The translations under genes were made by a program, and so were the position numbers. A stretch of 64,000 nt of DNA from CAYUET01 sp964443875 (GTDB lineage: Bacteria; Auribacterota; JAFGBW01), in contig CAYUET010000007.1 in the NCBI GenBank assembly GCA_964443875.1, positions 60,324-124,323 on the forward strand. The letters are read 5' to 3'. Shown piece after piece: positions 51,309 through 59,910 of the stretch (position 1 is the first letter of the stretch; every line of letters begins with the position of its first letter). The notes under the pieces are model-generated. The model did not search any database, was not told where the DNA came from, and worked only from the letters and a program-made list of their open reading frames with translations.

Positions 51309-52505
51309 TTACTGCGGCTTAGTAATACCCGATAAAACCTCTTTAAGAAAATCAAAACGAATAAATTCCTGTTCGAGCCGGACGGATTGCCCTAGGTGGT
51401 TATATCTTAAGTCCTCATAAAGCGCTGATTCTTCCGGAGTCAAATTATTTAGAAATGCATGATTCTGTGAAGTTTCACTGACCCAGGAATTTTTATGGGC
51501 AATCAGGGTTGTACGATCCATAAGGATGGATTTGGTCTCAGGGAAATTCCCTCGAAATCGGCTTAATATTGCAAATCCGTGGGTATCGATATCGCCCCAG
51601 TAAAAAATTTTTTTATTTTTAAGCCAGTTCGCTTGGTGCAGATAATCAAATCCGTAACCACGGCCAAATAACACTATTCCTTTCCTGAATGGAGGAAAAG
51701 CCAATCCGTTGACATCATTTTCAGTCACAAAAACGGTGTCTATATCGGGATTGAGATTGCAGAATTCGTCAGCCCTGACAGTAAGATCAGATAAACCCTT
51801 GATATATTGAGTTTCATCCAGAATACGAAATCTCACCTGCACGGGTTTTGAAAGAAAGCCATAACGTTTTTCGAATCCCTTTATACCTGAATAAGCATCA
51901 TCTTTATCTGAAGGTTTCAGAATGATATCAAGCCACTCGCTTAGATTTGTTCCGTATTGTTCTATGAATTTTGTGTCAATATCCGGAAGGCTTAATTGTC
52001 TCAGGTAAATTCCAGGCCGTGGATTTTCCGAGATCCATTTTGTGGCACGAATCATTTTATCCCAAACAGGGGCAAGTTCGATCGTTTTACCTGTATTTCC
52101 GGCAAGCCATGATTTTAATAACGGAAAAACATTCAAAAGAACCCGGGACATATCCCTGAATAATTCCAATTCCTCTTTTTTCCCAAGGAATTCAGCAAGA
52201 TCAGACAATGCAAAAAAATGCAATGCCACAGGCAACTTATTTTTCCCGAGACTTCTGTGATTAATTTCAGTCCATTCGATTTTCAATGCCTTCTCTTTTT
52301 CAAGAAGGACATATTCTCGGACCCACTCACGGACCTCTTCAAATCGGTTACTGAGTTCTGATGGGGCAGGCGTCTTAAGCGGAAACCTCAAAGGAAATAC
52401 CCTTGTGTTTTCGATTTCCTGGCTTAAGTAAAATTTTCTCCATTTTTGCTCAAAGATTATTTTCAGCTTCTCCGGAGAGTGCCATTTTAAACCGTCACTG
52501 TTCAT
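51309..52505 (-). CDS. jetD: Wadjet JetD (nuclease subunit, DUF3322/DUF2220)
   Basis: A 398-residue protein. The N-terminal DUF3322 region is followed by a Toprim-like nuclease domain with the catalytic Glu in TENDVNGLAFPP and the DxD in YWGDIDTHGFAIL. In Wadjet, JetD cleaves circular DNA once JetABC has extruded it completely. It is the last gene in the operon and overlaps jetC by 11 bases. The conserved residues are intact, so it should be active. Confidence 0.95.
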   Translation of the reverse strand: MNSDGLKWHSPEKLKIIFEQKWRKFYLSQEIENTRVFPLRFPLKTPAPSELSNRFEEVREWVREYVLLEKEKALKIEWTEINHRSLGKNKLPVALHFFALSDLAEFLGKKEELELFRDMSRVLLNVFPLLKSWLAGNTGKTIELAPVWDKMIRATKWISENPRPGIYLRQLSLPDIDTKFIEQYGTNLSEWLDIILKPSDKDDAYSGIKGFEKRYGFLSKPVQVRFRILDETQYIKGLSDLTVRADEFCNLNPDIDTVFVTENDVNGLAFPPFRKGIVLFGRGYGFDYLHQANWLKNKKIFYWGDIDTHGFAILSRFRGNFPETKSILMDRTTLIAHKNSWVSETSQNHAFLNNLTPEESALYEDLRYNHLGQSVRLEQEFIRFDFLKEVLSGITKPQ

Positions 52506-55500
52506 TTTCTCTTTGTTTCTTTTCGTTTTTATATTCTTCTATGGTCAGGTTACGAATTTTTGATTCGTTGCCGTCAGGACAGTGAACAAAACCTACACTC
52601 GACACATAGGGTTCAATGATGTGTATTTTCTGCAATGGCGTAACAACAAGTATCTGCAAATTAAGTTTTTTGAATAACTCCAGGCCAAAACGGGCGGATT
52701 CATCCGAGCCGCGTCCGAACGCTTCATCTATGACCACAAAACGGAAACTCCTTGACTTGACTTCACCCCACTCCAGTCCAAACTGATAGGCAAGGCTTGC
52801 CGCCAGGACCGTATAGGCAAGCTTTTCCTTCTGCCCACCGGACTTTCCCCCCGAATCCGTATAATGTTCATACTCTTTATTGTCTGCAAGCCATCGCTCC
52901 GAGGCTGCAAAAACAAACCAGTTGCGAACATCGGTTACTTTCTGGGTCCATCTTTTATCCAATTCACCCGTTCCTTCCCTGCCGCGGAAACGGTCAATGA
53001 TTTTCTTGACCTGAATAAACTTGCTCTCCGCATATTGTTCATCCTCCGACCCGGTAAGGCTTCCCTCAGTGCAGGAACGCATATCTCCCTGAAAATCCGC
53101 TATGTCATGCTCCCTGTTTGGTTCCACCTCGAGGACAATATACCGCCCCTTGTTGTACTCGATTTCTCTAAGGGAAATATTTATACTTTCAATCCTTTCT
53201 TTTATCAGCTGCCGTTCCTTATTCAGCTGGGACTGAAAATTTGCAATCTCCCTTATCGTCTCTTCGTTCAGAAGTTCCTTGAATCGTTTTTCAAATTGAG
53301 GCAAAGCATCGTTTTCAAGCTTTGTAAGCATTTTTCTGTATTCCGATCCGTCCTCCACTCTCGCGTCCGCCTCCAGGGTATCCGCCGGATAATCCCGACG
53401 GTAATCCTGCATATTCTTTACAATCTTCTCTTCCAGACCTTTAAGTCTCTTGTCCTCGTTATCAATCTTTTTCTGTAACCCTTCCCGCATTTCCTGCTGC
53501 CGGTTATCGCAGGATTCAACGGTCAGATTCTGTTCTCCAAGGGCTTCATGACGCAGCGAGTCCAGCTGGTCTAGAATCTGGCTATCCAGAGGGGATGTAT
53601 TGCTCTGAATAATTGCGCTGCATTCAAGAAGCTGATTTTCTGCAGTCTCTTGTTTTTGCTCGTTTTTAGATTTCAGTCCTTTTTCACTGTCCAGGGCTTC
53701 CCCTAGGCTTTTGAGTTTTACATCCAGATTTGAAAGCTGATCTTCGAGTGTTTTAAGCACGTTTGAAGTACTTTCAAATTCTTTTTTCTGTTTCTCCAAA
53801 TCATCGATCTCAAGAGTTAAGTGATAAAAATCCATGTCTTCGTATTTTGTGATCCCGTCTATCTTCACAAAGTTCACTTTTTCAATACTTAAATTTTTCT
53901 GTTTTTCCTGAAGTCCGGTAATTTTCTGTGCTGTTTCCTGTGCGTCTCTTTCTATAATTTCCAAACGGTCTTTAAGTGCGGAAATTTTGGCTTCATTGCT
54001 CCATCCAAGAATATACCTGCTTTTATCAAAAATATCGTGGCGATCATCTTTTTCATGACGATAGCCCAGCCCTTTGATCTGTCCTGAAGCGGTGATGGCC
54101 TGCTTTTCCCTGCGGAATTGGGTCATGTCCGTACAGCAGACATAATCAAATCTTTTGATCATCTCCTGTTCGATCCAGTCCTGAAAATCTGTTCCCGGAT
54201 TTATAGAGAGCTTTGAAAAAACGGAACCCGGCTGAAGGGTTATATTTTCCCTAGGATAACCTGAAGGTATTTTATAATAAACGATGCGTCCACGAAGAAA
54301 AGTTTTGTCCACCCAGTCTGAAACCGCTGCATAATGCCTTTCCGGAACGAGTAAAGACAAACCGAAATTGTGTAAAAGCCTCTCAATGGCGCCTTCCCAG
54401 ACTGATTCTTCCGGTCTCACCTGAATGAGTTCACCGGCAAAGGGAAGTTCTGTTTCAGAGATTGCTAAAGCCGAAACCAGTTGACTTCTGATTTCCAGCT
54501 GTCTGGAATCGATATTATTTTTCCGTTGTTTTAACGATTCAATTTCATGGGTCAGACTATTATGTTTATCCCGGATGGATTTAAATTCAACTTTCGCCTC
54601 GGTAAGCAGGTTTAAAAGGTCTGCCTCCTCCCTTTCAAACAGATCAAGCCTTTCCCGTATGAATTTTCTGTTATTCATGAAAGAATCGAGTGTATCCGCT
54701 GATGGAAGTGACAGGATTTCCGCAAGAGCACAGTAGTCTTTATACCTTGAAAGTCTTTCGTTTTTTTTCTCACTCAGAGAGTGGATGTCTGCTTTCAGGC
54801 GTTCAAGCCTGTCTCCTCCGTTTTCAGCTATGGCCTGCCTGAGTTTGTCCCGTTCAGATTGAAGTCCTGAGTATTGGGAGTGAAGCTGACTGATGCGTGC
54901 CAGGAATTTTGAATATTCCTCCTTAAGTTTTGCAAGTCTTTGCTCCAGAAGCCCTGCCTTGATATTTGAAAAGTAGGCTCTTAAATGGTCGCGGAATTTT
55001 CTGAATTTTTCACAAAGCTCTGATATTTCCCTATGCCGGTCAAGATCCTGTACCAGAGGCCCAAGCCGTTGCACCTGTTGCTTTGCTTTGAGCACGGCAT
55101 TATGCGCCCTTGTCAAATTATCGAAATGAGTAATAAGCGCATCAATTCTGGGTTTGATATCCGAGGCTTCCAGCATATGGGTACGGACAAAGTCGGTTAA
55201 GTTTCCGACAGATTTGAGAGAAACGGTCTGGAGAAAAAGCTCAAGGGCCTGGTCGTTCACAATGCCGAAACGACGTCTGAAAGCCGCAGAATAGGGCGGA
55301 AAACTATCATAAACATTTATTGCGCCATCTGATTTCAGGGATTTTTTAAGATTCTTGATGTCACTCCCGAAATGGGCAAAATGTTTTGCTATGGAAAGGC
55401 CGGTATCCGCGACGATAAAAAAACGTTCCGGCTGGCCTGCAAGATCTTTCTGCCAGAATACCTGTGCCAGAGTCACGGTCTGTCCGTAATCCTCATTTCT

Positions 55501-55872
55501 GAATACCCCCAGTATGACCGAATAACAATTGTTATCTCTCAAGGCCACAGGTTTGGCATTATGACCCTCTTCCGCCCTGGTCGATTTATAATACCCCTGG
55601 ACATACGATCGCAGCGTCCGTTCCCTGGCTTCCGCACCCGCCGCTTTATTATAGGAAATACGGTTGGCAGGAACAAGAAGCGTAGTAATAGCATCTACAA
55701 GCGTGGATTTACCCGACCCTATATCTCCTGTGACAAGCACATTCTGACCTTCCGGAGTAAGCGTCCATATTTTTTCGTGAAATGTTCCCCAGTTATAGAC
55801 CTCAAGCATGGAAAGACGAAAACCGGCCCGCGAATCGTTTTCATTGGCAATCAGGGGGAGTTGAAAATTCAT
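52495..55872 (-). CDS. jetC: Wadjet JetC (SMC-like ATPase)
   Basis: An 1125-residue SMC-like motor. The N-terminal Walker A is GDIGSGKS (49-56); long coiled coils span about 270-470 and 620-930 on either side of a central hinge-like part; the C-terminal Walker B is VVIDEAFGRGSDES (near 1040), after the signature SGGQKEKLAY. JetC resembles MukB and extrudes DNA loops with JetA and JetB. It overlaps jetB by 4 bases. Length and motifs are normal for the family. Confidence 0.96.
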   Translation of the reverse strand: MNFQLPLIANENDSRAGFRLSMLEVYNWGTFHEKIWTLTPEGQNVLVTGDIGSGKSTLVDAITTLLVPANRISYNKAAGAEARERTLRSYVQGYYKSTRAEEGHNAKPVALRDNNCYSVILGVFRNEDYGQTVTLAQVFWQKDLAGQPERFFIVADTGLSIAKHFAHFGSDIKNLKKSLKSDGAINVYDSFPPYSAAFRRRFGIVNDQALELFLQTVSLKSVGNLTDFVRTHMLEASDIKPRIDALITHFDNLTRAHNAVLKAKQQVQRLGPLVQDLDRHREISELCEKFRKFRDHLRAYFSNIKAGLLEQRLAKLKEEYSKFLARISQLHSQYSGLQSERDKLRQAIAENGGDRLERLKADIHSLSEKKNERLSRYKDYCALAEILSLPSADTLDSFMNNRKFIRERLDLFEREEADLLNLLTEAKVEFKSIRDKHNSLTHEIESLKQRKNNIDSRQLEIRSQLVSALAISETELPFAGELIQVRPEESVWEGAIERLLHNFGLSLLVPERHYAAVSDWVDKTFLRGRIVYYKIPSGYPRENITLQPGSVFSKLSINPGTDFQDWIEQEMIKRFDYVCCTDMTQFRREKQAITASGQIKGLGYRHEKDDRHDIFDKSRYILGWSNEAKISALKDRLEIIERDAQETAQKITGLQEKQKNLSIEKVNFVKIDGITKYEDMDFYHLTLEIDDLEKQKKEFESTSNVLKTLEDQLSNLDVKLKSLGEALDSEKGLKSKNEQKQETAENQLLECSAIIQSNTSPLDSQILDQLDSLRHEALGEQNLTVESCDNRQQEMREGLQKKIDNEDKRLKGLEEKIVKNMQDYRRDYPADTLEADARVEDGSEYRKMLTKLENDALPQFEKRFKELLNEETIREIANFQSQLNKERQLIKERIESINISLREIEYNKGRYIVLEVEPNREHDIADFQGDMRSCTEGSLTGSEDEQYAESKFIQVKKIIDRFRGREGTGELDKRWTQKVTDVRNWFVFAASERWLADNKEYEHYTDSGGKSGGQKEKLAYTVLAASLAYQFGLEWGEVKSRSFRFVVIDEAFGRGSDESARFGLELFKKLNLQILVVTPLQKIHIIEPYVSSVGFVHCPDGNESKIRNLTIEEYKNEKKQRENEQ

Positions 55873-56465
55873 GCGTCTAAGCTCTCTTCCTGGGCCCGAA
55901 GGGACTTCAAATAATCGTTCAAATGCAAATCAAAATCGTTAAGCCACTGAGCATCCACAAAAGCCTTCAATATTCTGCGCACTTCGATTTTATTGCTCTC
56001 ACCTCTGAGACGACGCACAAAACCAAGGTCGATAATTTTGTTCAGATGGGCATCTATCTGGTCTGCAATCCTGGCTTCATTCGTACTCAAAGGAAGAAAA
56101 GTCCTCATCATTTCTGAAATCTCATCTCTTCCCATAATAAGCCTCTCGCTGCTTAAGGCATCATGTTCGGCAAGCCTGCGTCTGAGCAGCGCAAGTAAAA
56201 GACTTACCGGATAAGACAATTGCCTTTTGGCAACAAGCCTTGGCAAAGGGGTTTCGCCTTCAGTCAACGATCCAGATTTAAGCCATGCAAATCCCTCATC
56301 TTCCTGGATGACAAGCTCAAGTCCGATTTCCTTCACATAATCCCTGATCCGTGCCTGTAAATTGAGAAGGTTCTGCCAGAGTACCGGATTTTCATCATTA
56401 TACACGACCCCTTTCAAAAGGTGGATCAAAACATGTGAAAAGGTGTTATTTTCCTGCTCAGTCAT
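55869..56465 (-). CDS. jetB: Wadjet JetB (kite/MukE-like, DUF4194)
   Basis: A 198-residue winged-helix protein of the DUF4194 family, the MukE-like subunit of the Wadjet complex. Recognisable parts are HLLKGVVYNDENPVLWQNLL, GFAWLKSG and LVAKRQLSYPVSLLLALLRRRLAE. It bridges JetA and JetC. It overlaps jetA and jetC by 4 bases each. Confidence 0.93.
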   Translation of the reverse strand: MTEQENNTFSHVLIHLLKGVVYNDENPVLWQNLLNLQARIRDYVKEIGLELVIQEDEGFAWLKSGSLTEGETPLPRLVAKRQLSYPVSLLLALLRRRLAEHDALSSERLIMGRDEISEMMRTFLPLSTNEARIADQIDAHLNKIIDLGFVRRLRGESNKIEVRRILKAFVDAQWLNDFDLHLNDYLKSLRAQEESLDA

Positions 56466-57916
56466 CGATTCACACTCCTGTTTATAATAATTCTGGGGAT
56501 ACGTGCCTGCTTCTCAACTCCGTGTTCGTTAACCCAGCTTATTGTTTCCGGGTTCTGGTCATCAAAAATATTCACCCGGCTTTCTCCCGCAATTGAAATA
56601 TAGACCACAAGCTCTGCAAGCCCTTGTCTTAAGGGGTGTAGAGCAATCACATCACTTAAAAGAACCTGATCTTTAAGCTGCAATTCCCTGCGGATATAGG
56701 TCTTCAATTCGTCCCTGTCAATATGTACCTGATTAAACAAAGCCCCGTAATCAATATTTTCATCACCCGAGATCACCCTTTCCGAATTGAGCTCAACCCT
56801 CAAAGGGTTAGAATAAAGCGGACGATCCATGGGAAGAGTTATTTCGGGCGCGGCTTCATCCATCGTCATAAAATTCCCCTGCGGCATATTTTCCTTCACA
56901 GACAGGGCTTTAACCCGAACATTATCCAGTATTTCCATGATTCTTTTATTTTCGAGATAAACCTGATTGTCCAGATAGCGTCTTAACTGCTCTGAAAGAC
57001 CTGCAACAGTCCGCTGGGTATGCTCGCCGGCTTCCAGCCAGTCGAAATGAATTTTCCTGAGTCGTTTTTCAGGCGTAAGGGATGAAATGGCCTCCATGGA
57101 AAAGATCTTTTCAAGAAGTTCAGAAAACTGTTCCTGGCTCTTTGACGACATAAGAAAATCCCAGAAAGCCCTGAAACTTCTACCCTGATCCGAATCCGTT
57201 ATCATATCGCGATCGCCGAAAATCTGCCCCAGAAGCTCACCCTTGCTTCCATCCCAGGTGGCAATTTTTTCACGAACACTCATGTCAAGCAGCCTGAAAT
57301 TATGCTCCACTTCCCTGAAATCGCTGAGCAATTCCTTTGCCATAGAGGTGAACTGCATGAATCTGTCTTTCAAGGCCACCTCCTCCATAACCGAAATTTC
57401 CCCTCTTTTGATTGCAGCAATCTCCCTCTCTATTTCCTGCTTTTGTTTTTCAAGTTCTGCTATCCTTGTTTCCGCATTAACCTCTGTTCCTAAAACCATC
57501 TGATTTAAAAGCGAGAAAATCGTCAGAAGCCTTGACTCCGTTCCTACAAATTTTTGAGCCGTAAGACTATCGATCCAGGTAAGGGCTTTTTCGGTAGCAG
57601 GAGTCAGATCGAAATGAGGCTCATCGGAATCCGGCGGATAAAACTTCCTGAGCCACCCCTTTTCATTCTGTATCCAGTCATTGACATACCCCGTGGCTGG
57701 TCTTGTATAAGCTTCCTCACCTTCTTTCCGGTTAAGAAAATATATAAAATCTTCGAGCTTTGAAAGAAGGTCTGCTTCACTGATTGAACGGACATTGGGC
57801 TGAATAAAGACCTTGTCCAGAAATGAAAGAATAAGAGGTGCATTTTCAGCCCTCAACAGACGCAATGCCGGATGATTTTTAAAAAGCTGAACCAGTTGGG
57901 AATATGGAAGCGGCAT
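56462..57916 (-). CDS. jetA: Wadjet JetA (kleisin/MukF-like, DUF3375)
   Basis: A 484-residue DUF3375 protein, the MukF-like kleisin of Wadjet. It begins LVQLFKNHPALRLLRAENAPLILSFLDKVF and has a central charged coiled-coil portion (about 165-200, KQKEIEREIAAIKRGE) and a winged-helix C-terminus. It is the first gene of the jetABCD operon; the order A-B-C-D and the overlaps are as in type I systems. Wadjet restricts circular plasmids. Confidence 0.95.
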   Translation of the reverse strand: MPLPYSQLVQLFKNHPALRLLRAENAPLILSFLDKVFIQPNVRSISEADLLSKLEDFIYFLNRKEGEEAYTRPATGYVNDWIQNEKGWLRKFYPPDSDEPHFDLTPATEKALTWIDSLTAQKFVGTESRLLTIFSLLNQMVLGTEVNAETRIAELEKQKQEIEREIAAIKRGEISVMEEVALKDRFMQFTSMAKELLSDFREVEHNFRLLDMSVREKIATWDGSKGELLGQIFGDRDMITDSDQGRSFRAFWDFLMSSKSQEQFSELLEKIFSMEAISSLTPEKRLRKIHFDWLEAGEHTQRTVAGLSEQLRRYLDNQVYLENKRIMEILDNVRVKALSVKENMPQGNFMTMDEAAPEITLPMDRPLYSNPLRVELNSERVISGDENIDYGALFNQVHIDRDELKTYIRRELQLKDQVLLSDVIALHPLRQGLAELVVYISIAGESRVNIFDDQNPETISWVNEHGVEKQARIPRIIINRSVNR

Positions 57917-58200
57917 CTTTCCTTTTTCTAAAAATATAATTATTAAACAATAATCCCCCTTGAAGGATTATCAATTCTTTCAATCCTGATATTTTTTAAT
58001 CTTCTGTAAAACTCATAAGGAAATATCTTCTTTTTGAACTATTAAGAAATCCTTAATAGTTGCCTCTTCCTTCAGCTCCCCGGCGCGTTTTTTAGTTAAT
58101 GACCGCTTTTTTTCAAATTAAGATCATGCAGACTTTTCTATCAAACAAATTTTATTTAAGCAATCCGGAATTTTTTCTTACCTTAACAAAAACGGACTAC
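57917..58200. other. Intergenic region upstream of jetA
   Basis: About 280 AT-rich bases holding the jetA promoter. No integrase, direct repeat or attachment-like sequence was seen here. Confidence 0.4.
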
Positions 58201-58530
58201 TCAAACCATCTCCGCCCCCCACGCCTCCAGGATCATGACCATGGCGAAGGTGTCCAGTTCGCAGTATTTCAAAAGGGCCTGTTTCAGTTCGTTTCTTTCA
58301 AAATCACTCTTTTCGGAAAACTGCATGCGGGCACAGGCCGACATGGCGGCTCCGCCGTTACGGAGTTCGTCCTCCTGGCTGAATAAAAATTCCAGTTTTT
58401 CCTCCTCCACCTCTTTAAAAAGTTTGGTCAATTATTTATAAGGATCAACCACCCGCCCTTCTTTGATTTCAATCCATGCCCAGTCGTTGAAATCAAGACT
58501 CTTTATTCCCCCTGAAGGTCCATAGATGGG
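58201..58530 (-). pseudogene. Eroded exonuclease-like gene remnant
   Basis: The minus strand carries a C-terminal fragment. From about 58530 it reads YGPSGGIKSLDFNDWAWIEI, then EGRVVDPYK, an in-frame TAA at 58432-58434, then LTKLFKEVEEEKLEFLF, then RNGGAAMSACARMQF and ALLKYCELDTFAMVMILEAW. The last motif is the end of a DUF2779-type exonuclease-like domain (LLxYCxLDTLAMVxI). The one stop, and loss of the upstream part of the gene, mark it as a remnant. The upstream frame (58503-58745) looks unrelated. Confidence 0.7.
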
Positions 58531-58964
58531 GTGCGAATATTTTTTTCAGGTATTCCGAGGAATCCATAATGGCGTGCAGGAAAGCTAAGTACAATGAAAA
58601 TCTCATCAAGAAAAAGAAAAGTAAAAAAAAACGAAAAACAAAAGGAATAAATACCAGAATATAAACAACCCGAATTAAAAGGAATTAAATCCAGAATGAA
58701 ATAAATTTCGTAAGAGAATAAAACCCCACTGGCCCAATTTGACAACCTTTTCCTGGCGACCTAGAATTAATTTTCCGCGGGAAACTATGGCTTGCAATCT
58801 CAACCGATAGCATGAAATCCAGATTTGTGAGATTAATTTTAAATGCCTTTGGAAACCCCGCATCTTTCTGCAGGATTGTTTTTTTAAAAAAATTTATTTT
58901 TCTCCTTTACTTTTTTAATTTCCATGTTAGAATCAACTAACTTTTAAAACAGGATTTCTATTAA
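58531..58964. other. AT-rich intergenic region
   Basis: About 430 bases between the eroded gene and the DtxR-type regulator, ending in the operator at 58926-58941. A hydrophobic open frame (58503-58745, minus) has no supporting feature. Nothing else recognised. Confidence 0.4.
58926..58941 (+). promoter_or_regulatory. DtxR/MntR-type operator (regulator gene)
   Basis: GTTAG-AATCAA-CTAAC, an inverted repeat with 5-base arms, 23 bases before the start of the DtxR-family gene. Same arms and spacing as at 59412-59427. Confidence 0.75.
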
Positions 58965-59378
58965 ATGAATAAAAAGAAATTAAGCTCCAACATGGAAGAC
59001 TACCTTGAGGCGATTGCTTTCCTTAAAAAAGAAAGAGGTGTTGCCCGTGTTAAAGATATTGCCTTTTTCCTGCGGGTAAAAAATTCAAGTGTCAATTCTG
59101 CGCTTAAAACACTCTCCCAAATGAATCTTGTCATGCATGAACGATATGGTTATGCCGAACTTACTGCAGAGGGAATTCAGCTGGCCTCTGAAGTTCAAAA
59201 CAAACATGATGTTCTGGTCAAGTTTTTATGCGGATTTTTAAACGTAGATCCTGCTGTTGCACGTGAAGATGCCTGTAAAATGGAACATTCCTTAAGTCAG
59301 GAAAGTTTAAATAAACTAACCCGATTTATTGAAAAAATTGAAAATGGGAAAAGTATTTTAAAAAATGGAAAAACATAA
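58965..59378 (+). CDS. DtxR/MntR-family metal-dependent repressor
   Basis: A 137-residue regulator with the winged helix (SSNMEDYLEAIAFLKKERGVARVKDIAFFLRVKNSSVNSALKTLSQM) and a dimerisation domain with the metal residues VAREDACKMEHSLSQESL. It lacks a C-terminal SH3 domain, like MntR. It sits directly before feoAAB with the same operator, so it is probably the iron sensor for that operon, and represses itself. Confidence 0.92.
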   Translation: MNKKKLSSNMEDYLEAIAFLKKERGVARVKDIAFFLRVKNSSVNSALKTLSQMNLVMHERYGYAELTAEGIQLASEVQNKHDVLVKFLCGFLNVDPAVAREDACKMEHSLSQESLNKLTRFIEKIENGKSILKNGKT

Positions 59379-59411
59379 ACAATAGTTCAGATTAAAAATT
59401 TTATTTAAAAA

Positions 59412-59427
59412 GTTAGAGTATGCTAAC
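59412..59427 (+). promoter_or_regulatory. DtxR-type operator (feo operon)
   Basis: GTTAG-AGTATG-CTAAC, identical arms and spacing to 58926-58941; 23 bases before the feoA ribosome site. Confidence 0.75.
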
Positions 59428-59450
59428 TTAATCCTAAAATGGAGAGAAAA

Positions 59451-59687
59451 ATGGATAAAACTTTGAACAAAATGAAACCCGGAGACAAAGCAATCATCTT
59501 TAAAATTAGCGGGGAAGGTGCTCTTAAAAAAAAGTTCCTGGATATGGGTGTGCTTCCCGGAACCACCATGGAAATCATTCGCGTGGCTCCCCTTGGTGAC
59601 CCGGTGGAAATTAAGATTAAAGGTTACAACCTCACTCTTCGGAAAGAAGAGGCCGCTTCAATTCAGGTGAGGGAAATTCAATCATGA
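59451..59687 (+). CDS. feoA: FeoA-type protein (1)
   Basis: A 78-residue SH3-like FeoA domain. 'MKPGDKAIIFKISGEGALKKKFLDMGVLPGTTMEIIRVAPLGDPVEIKIKGYNLTLRKEEAASIQV' is typical. I choose ATG 59451 (GGAGAG 4 bases upstream) over 59439, which overlaps the ribosome site. FeoA acts as a cytoplasmic partner of FeoB. It overlaps the second feoA by 4 bases. Confidence 0.92.
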   Translation: MDKTLNKMKPGDKAIIFKISGEGALKKKFLDMGVLPGTTMEIIRVAPLGDPVEIKIKGYNLTLRKEEAASIQVREIQS

Positions 59688-59908
59688 GTAAATTATGTGA
59701 AATCAAACCAGGACATACGGCAAGAATACTGATGATTAACGGGGGAAAACTCGCGCAGTTCCGGCTTGCCGAAATGGGTCTGCTTCACGGCGAAAAAATA
59801 ACAATGATTCATAATCAGGGACAGGGACCAGTGACCATTGACATAAAAGGGTCCAGACTCTCCCTGGGACATGGAATAAGTGACAAAATTTTAGTAAGGG
59901 AAATATAA
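59684..59908 (+). CDS. feoA: FeoA-type protein (2)
   Basis: A second FeoA domain of 74 residues, coupled to the first by ATGA overlap. 'CEIKPGHTARILMINGGKLAQFRLAEMGLLHGEKITMIHNQGQGPVTIDIKGSRLSLGHGISDKILV' contains all conserved Gly positions. The two share only the fold pattern, so they are old paralogues. Double FeoA is common in anaerobes. Confidence 0.93.
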   Translation: MSKLCEIKPGHTARILMINGGKLAQFRLAEMGLLHGEKITMIHNQGQGPVTIDIKGSRLSLGHGISDKILVREI

Positions 59909-59910
59909 AA

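Noticed and set aside
58503..58745. Minus-strand 80-residue hydrophobic ORF
   Set aside because: Low-complexity Phe/Leu-rich translation of AT-rich DNA with no ribosome site; overlaps the eroded exonuclease-like remnant.
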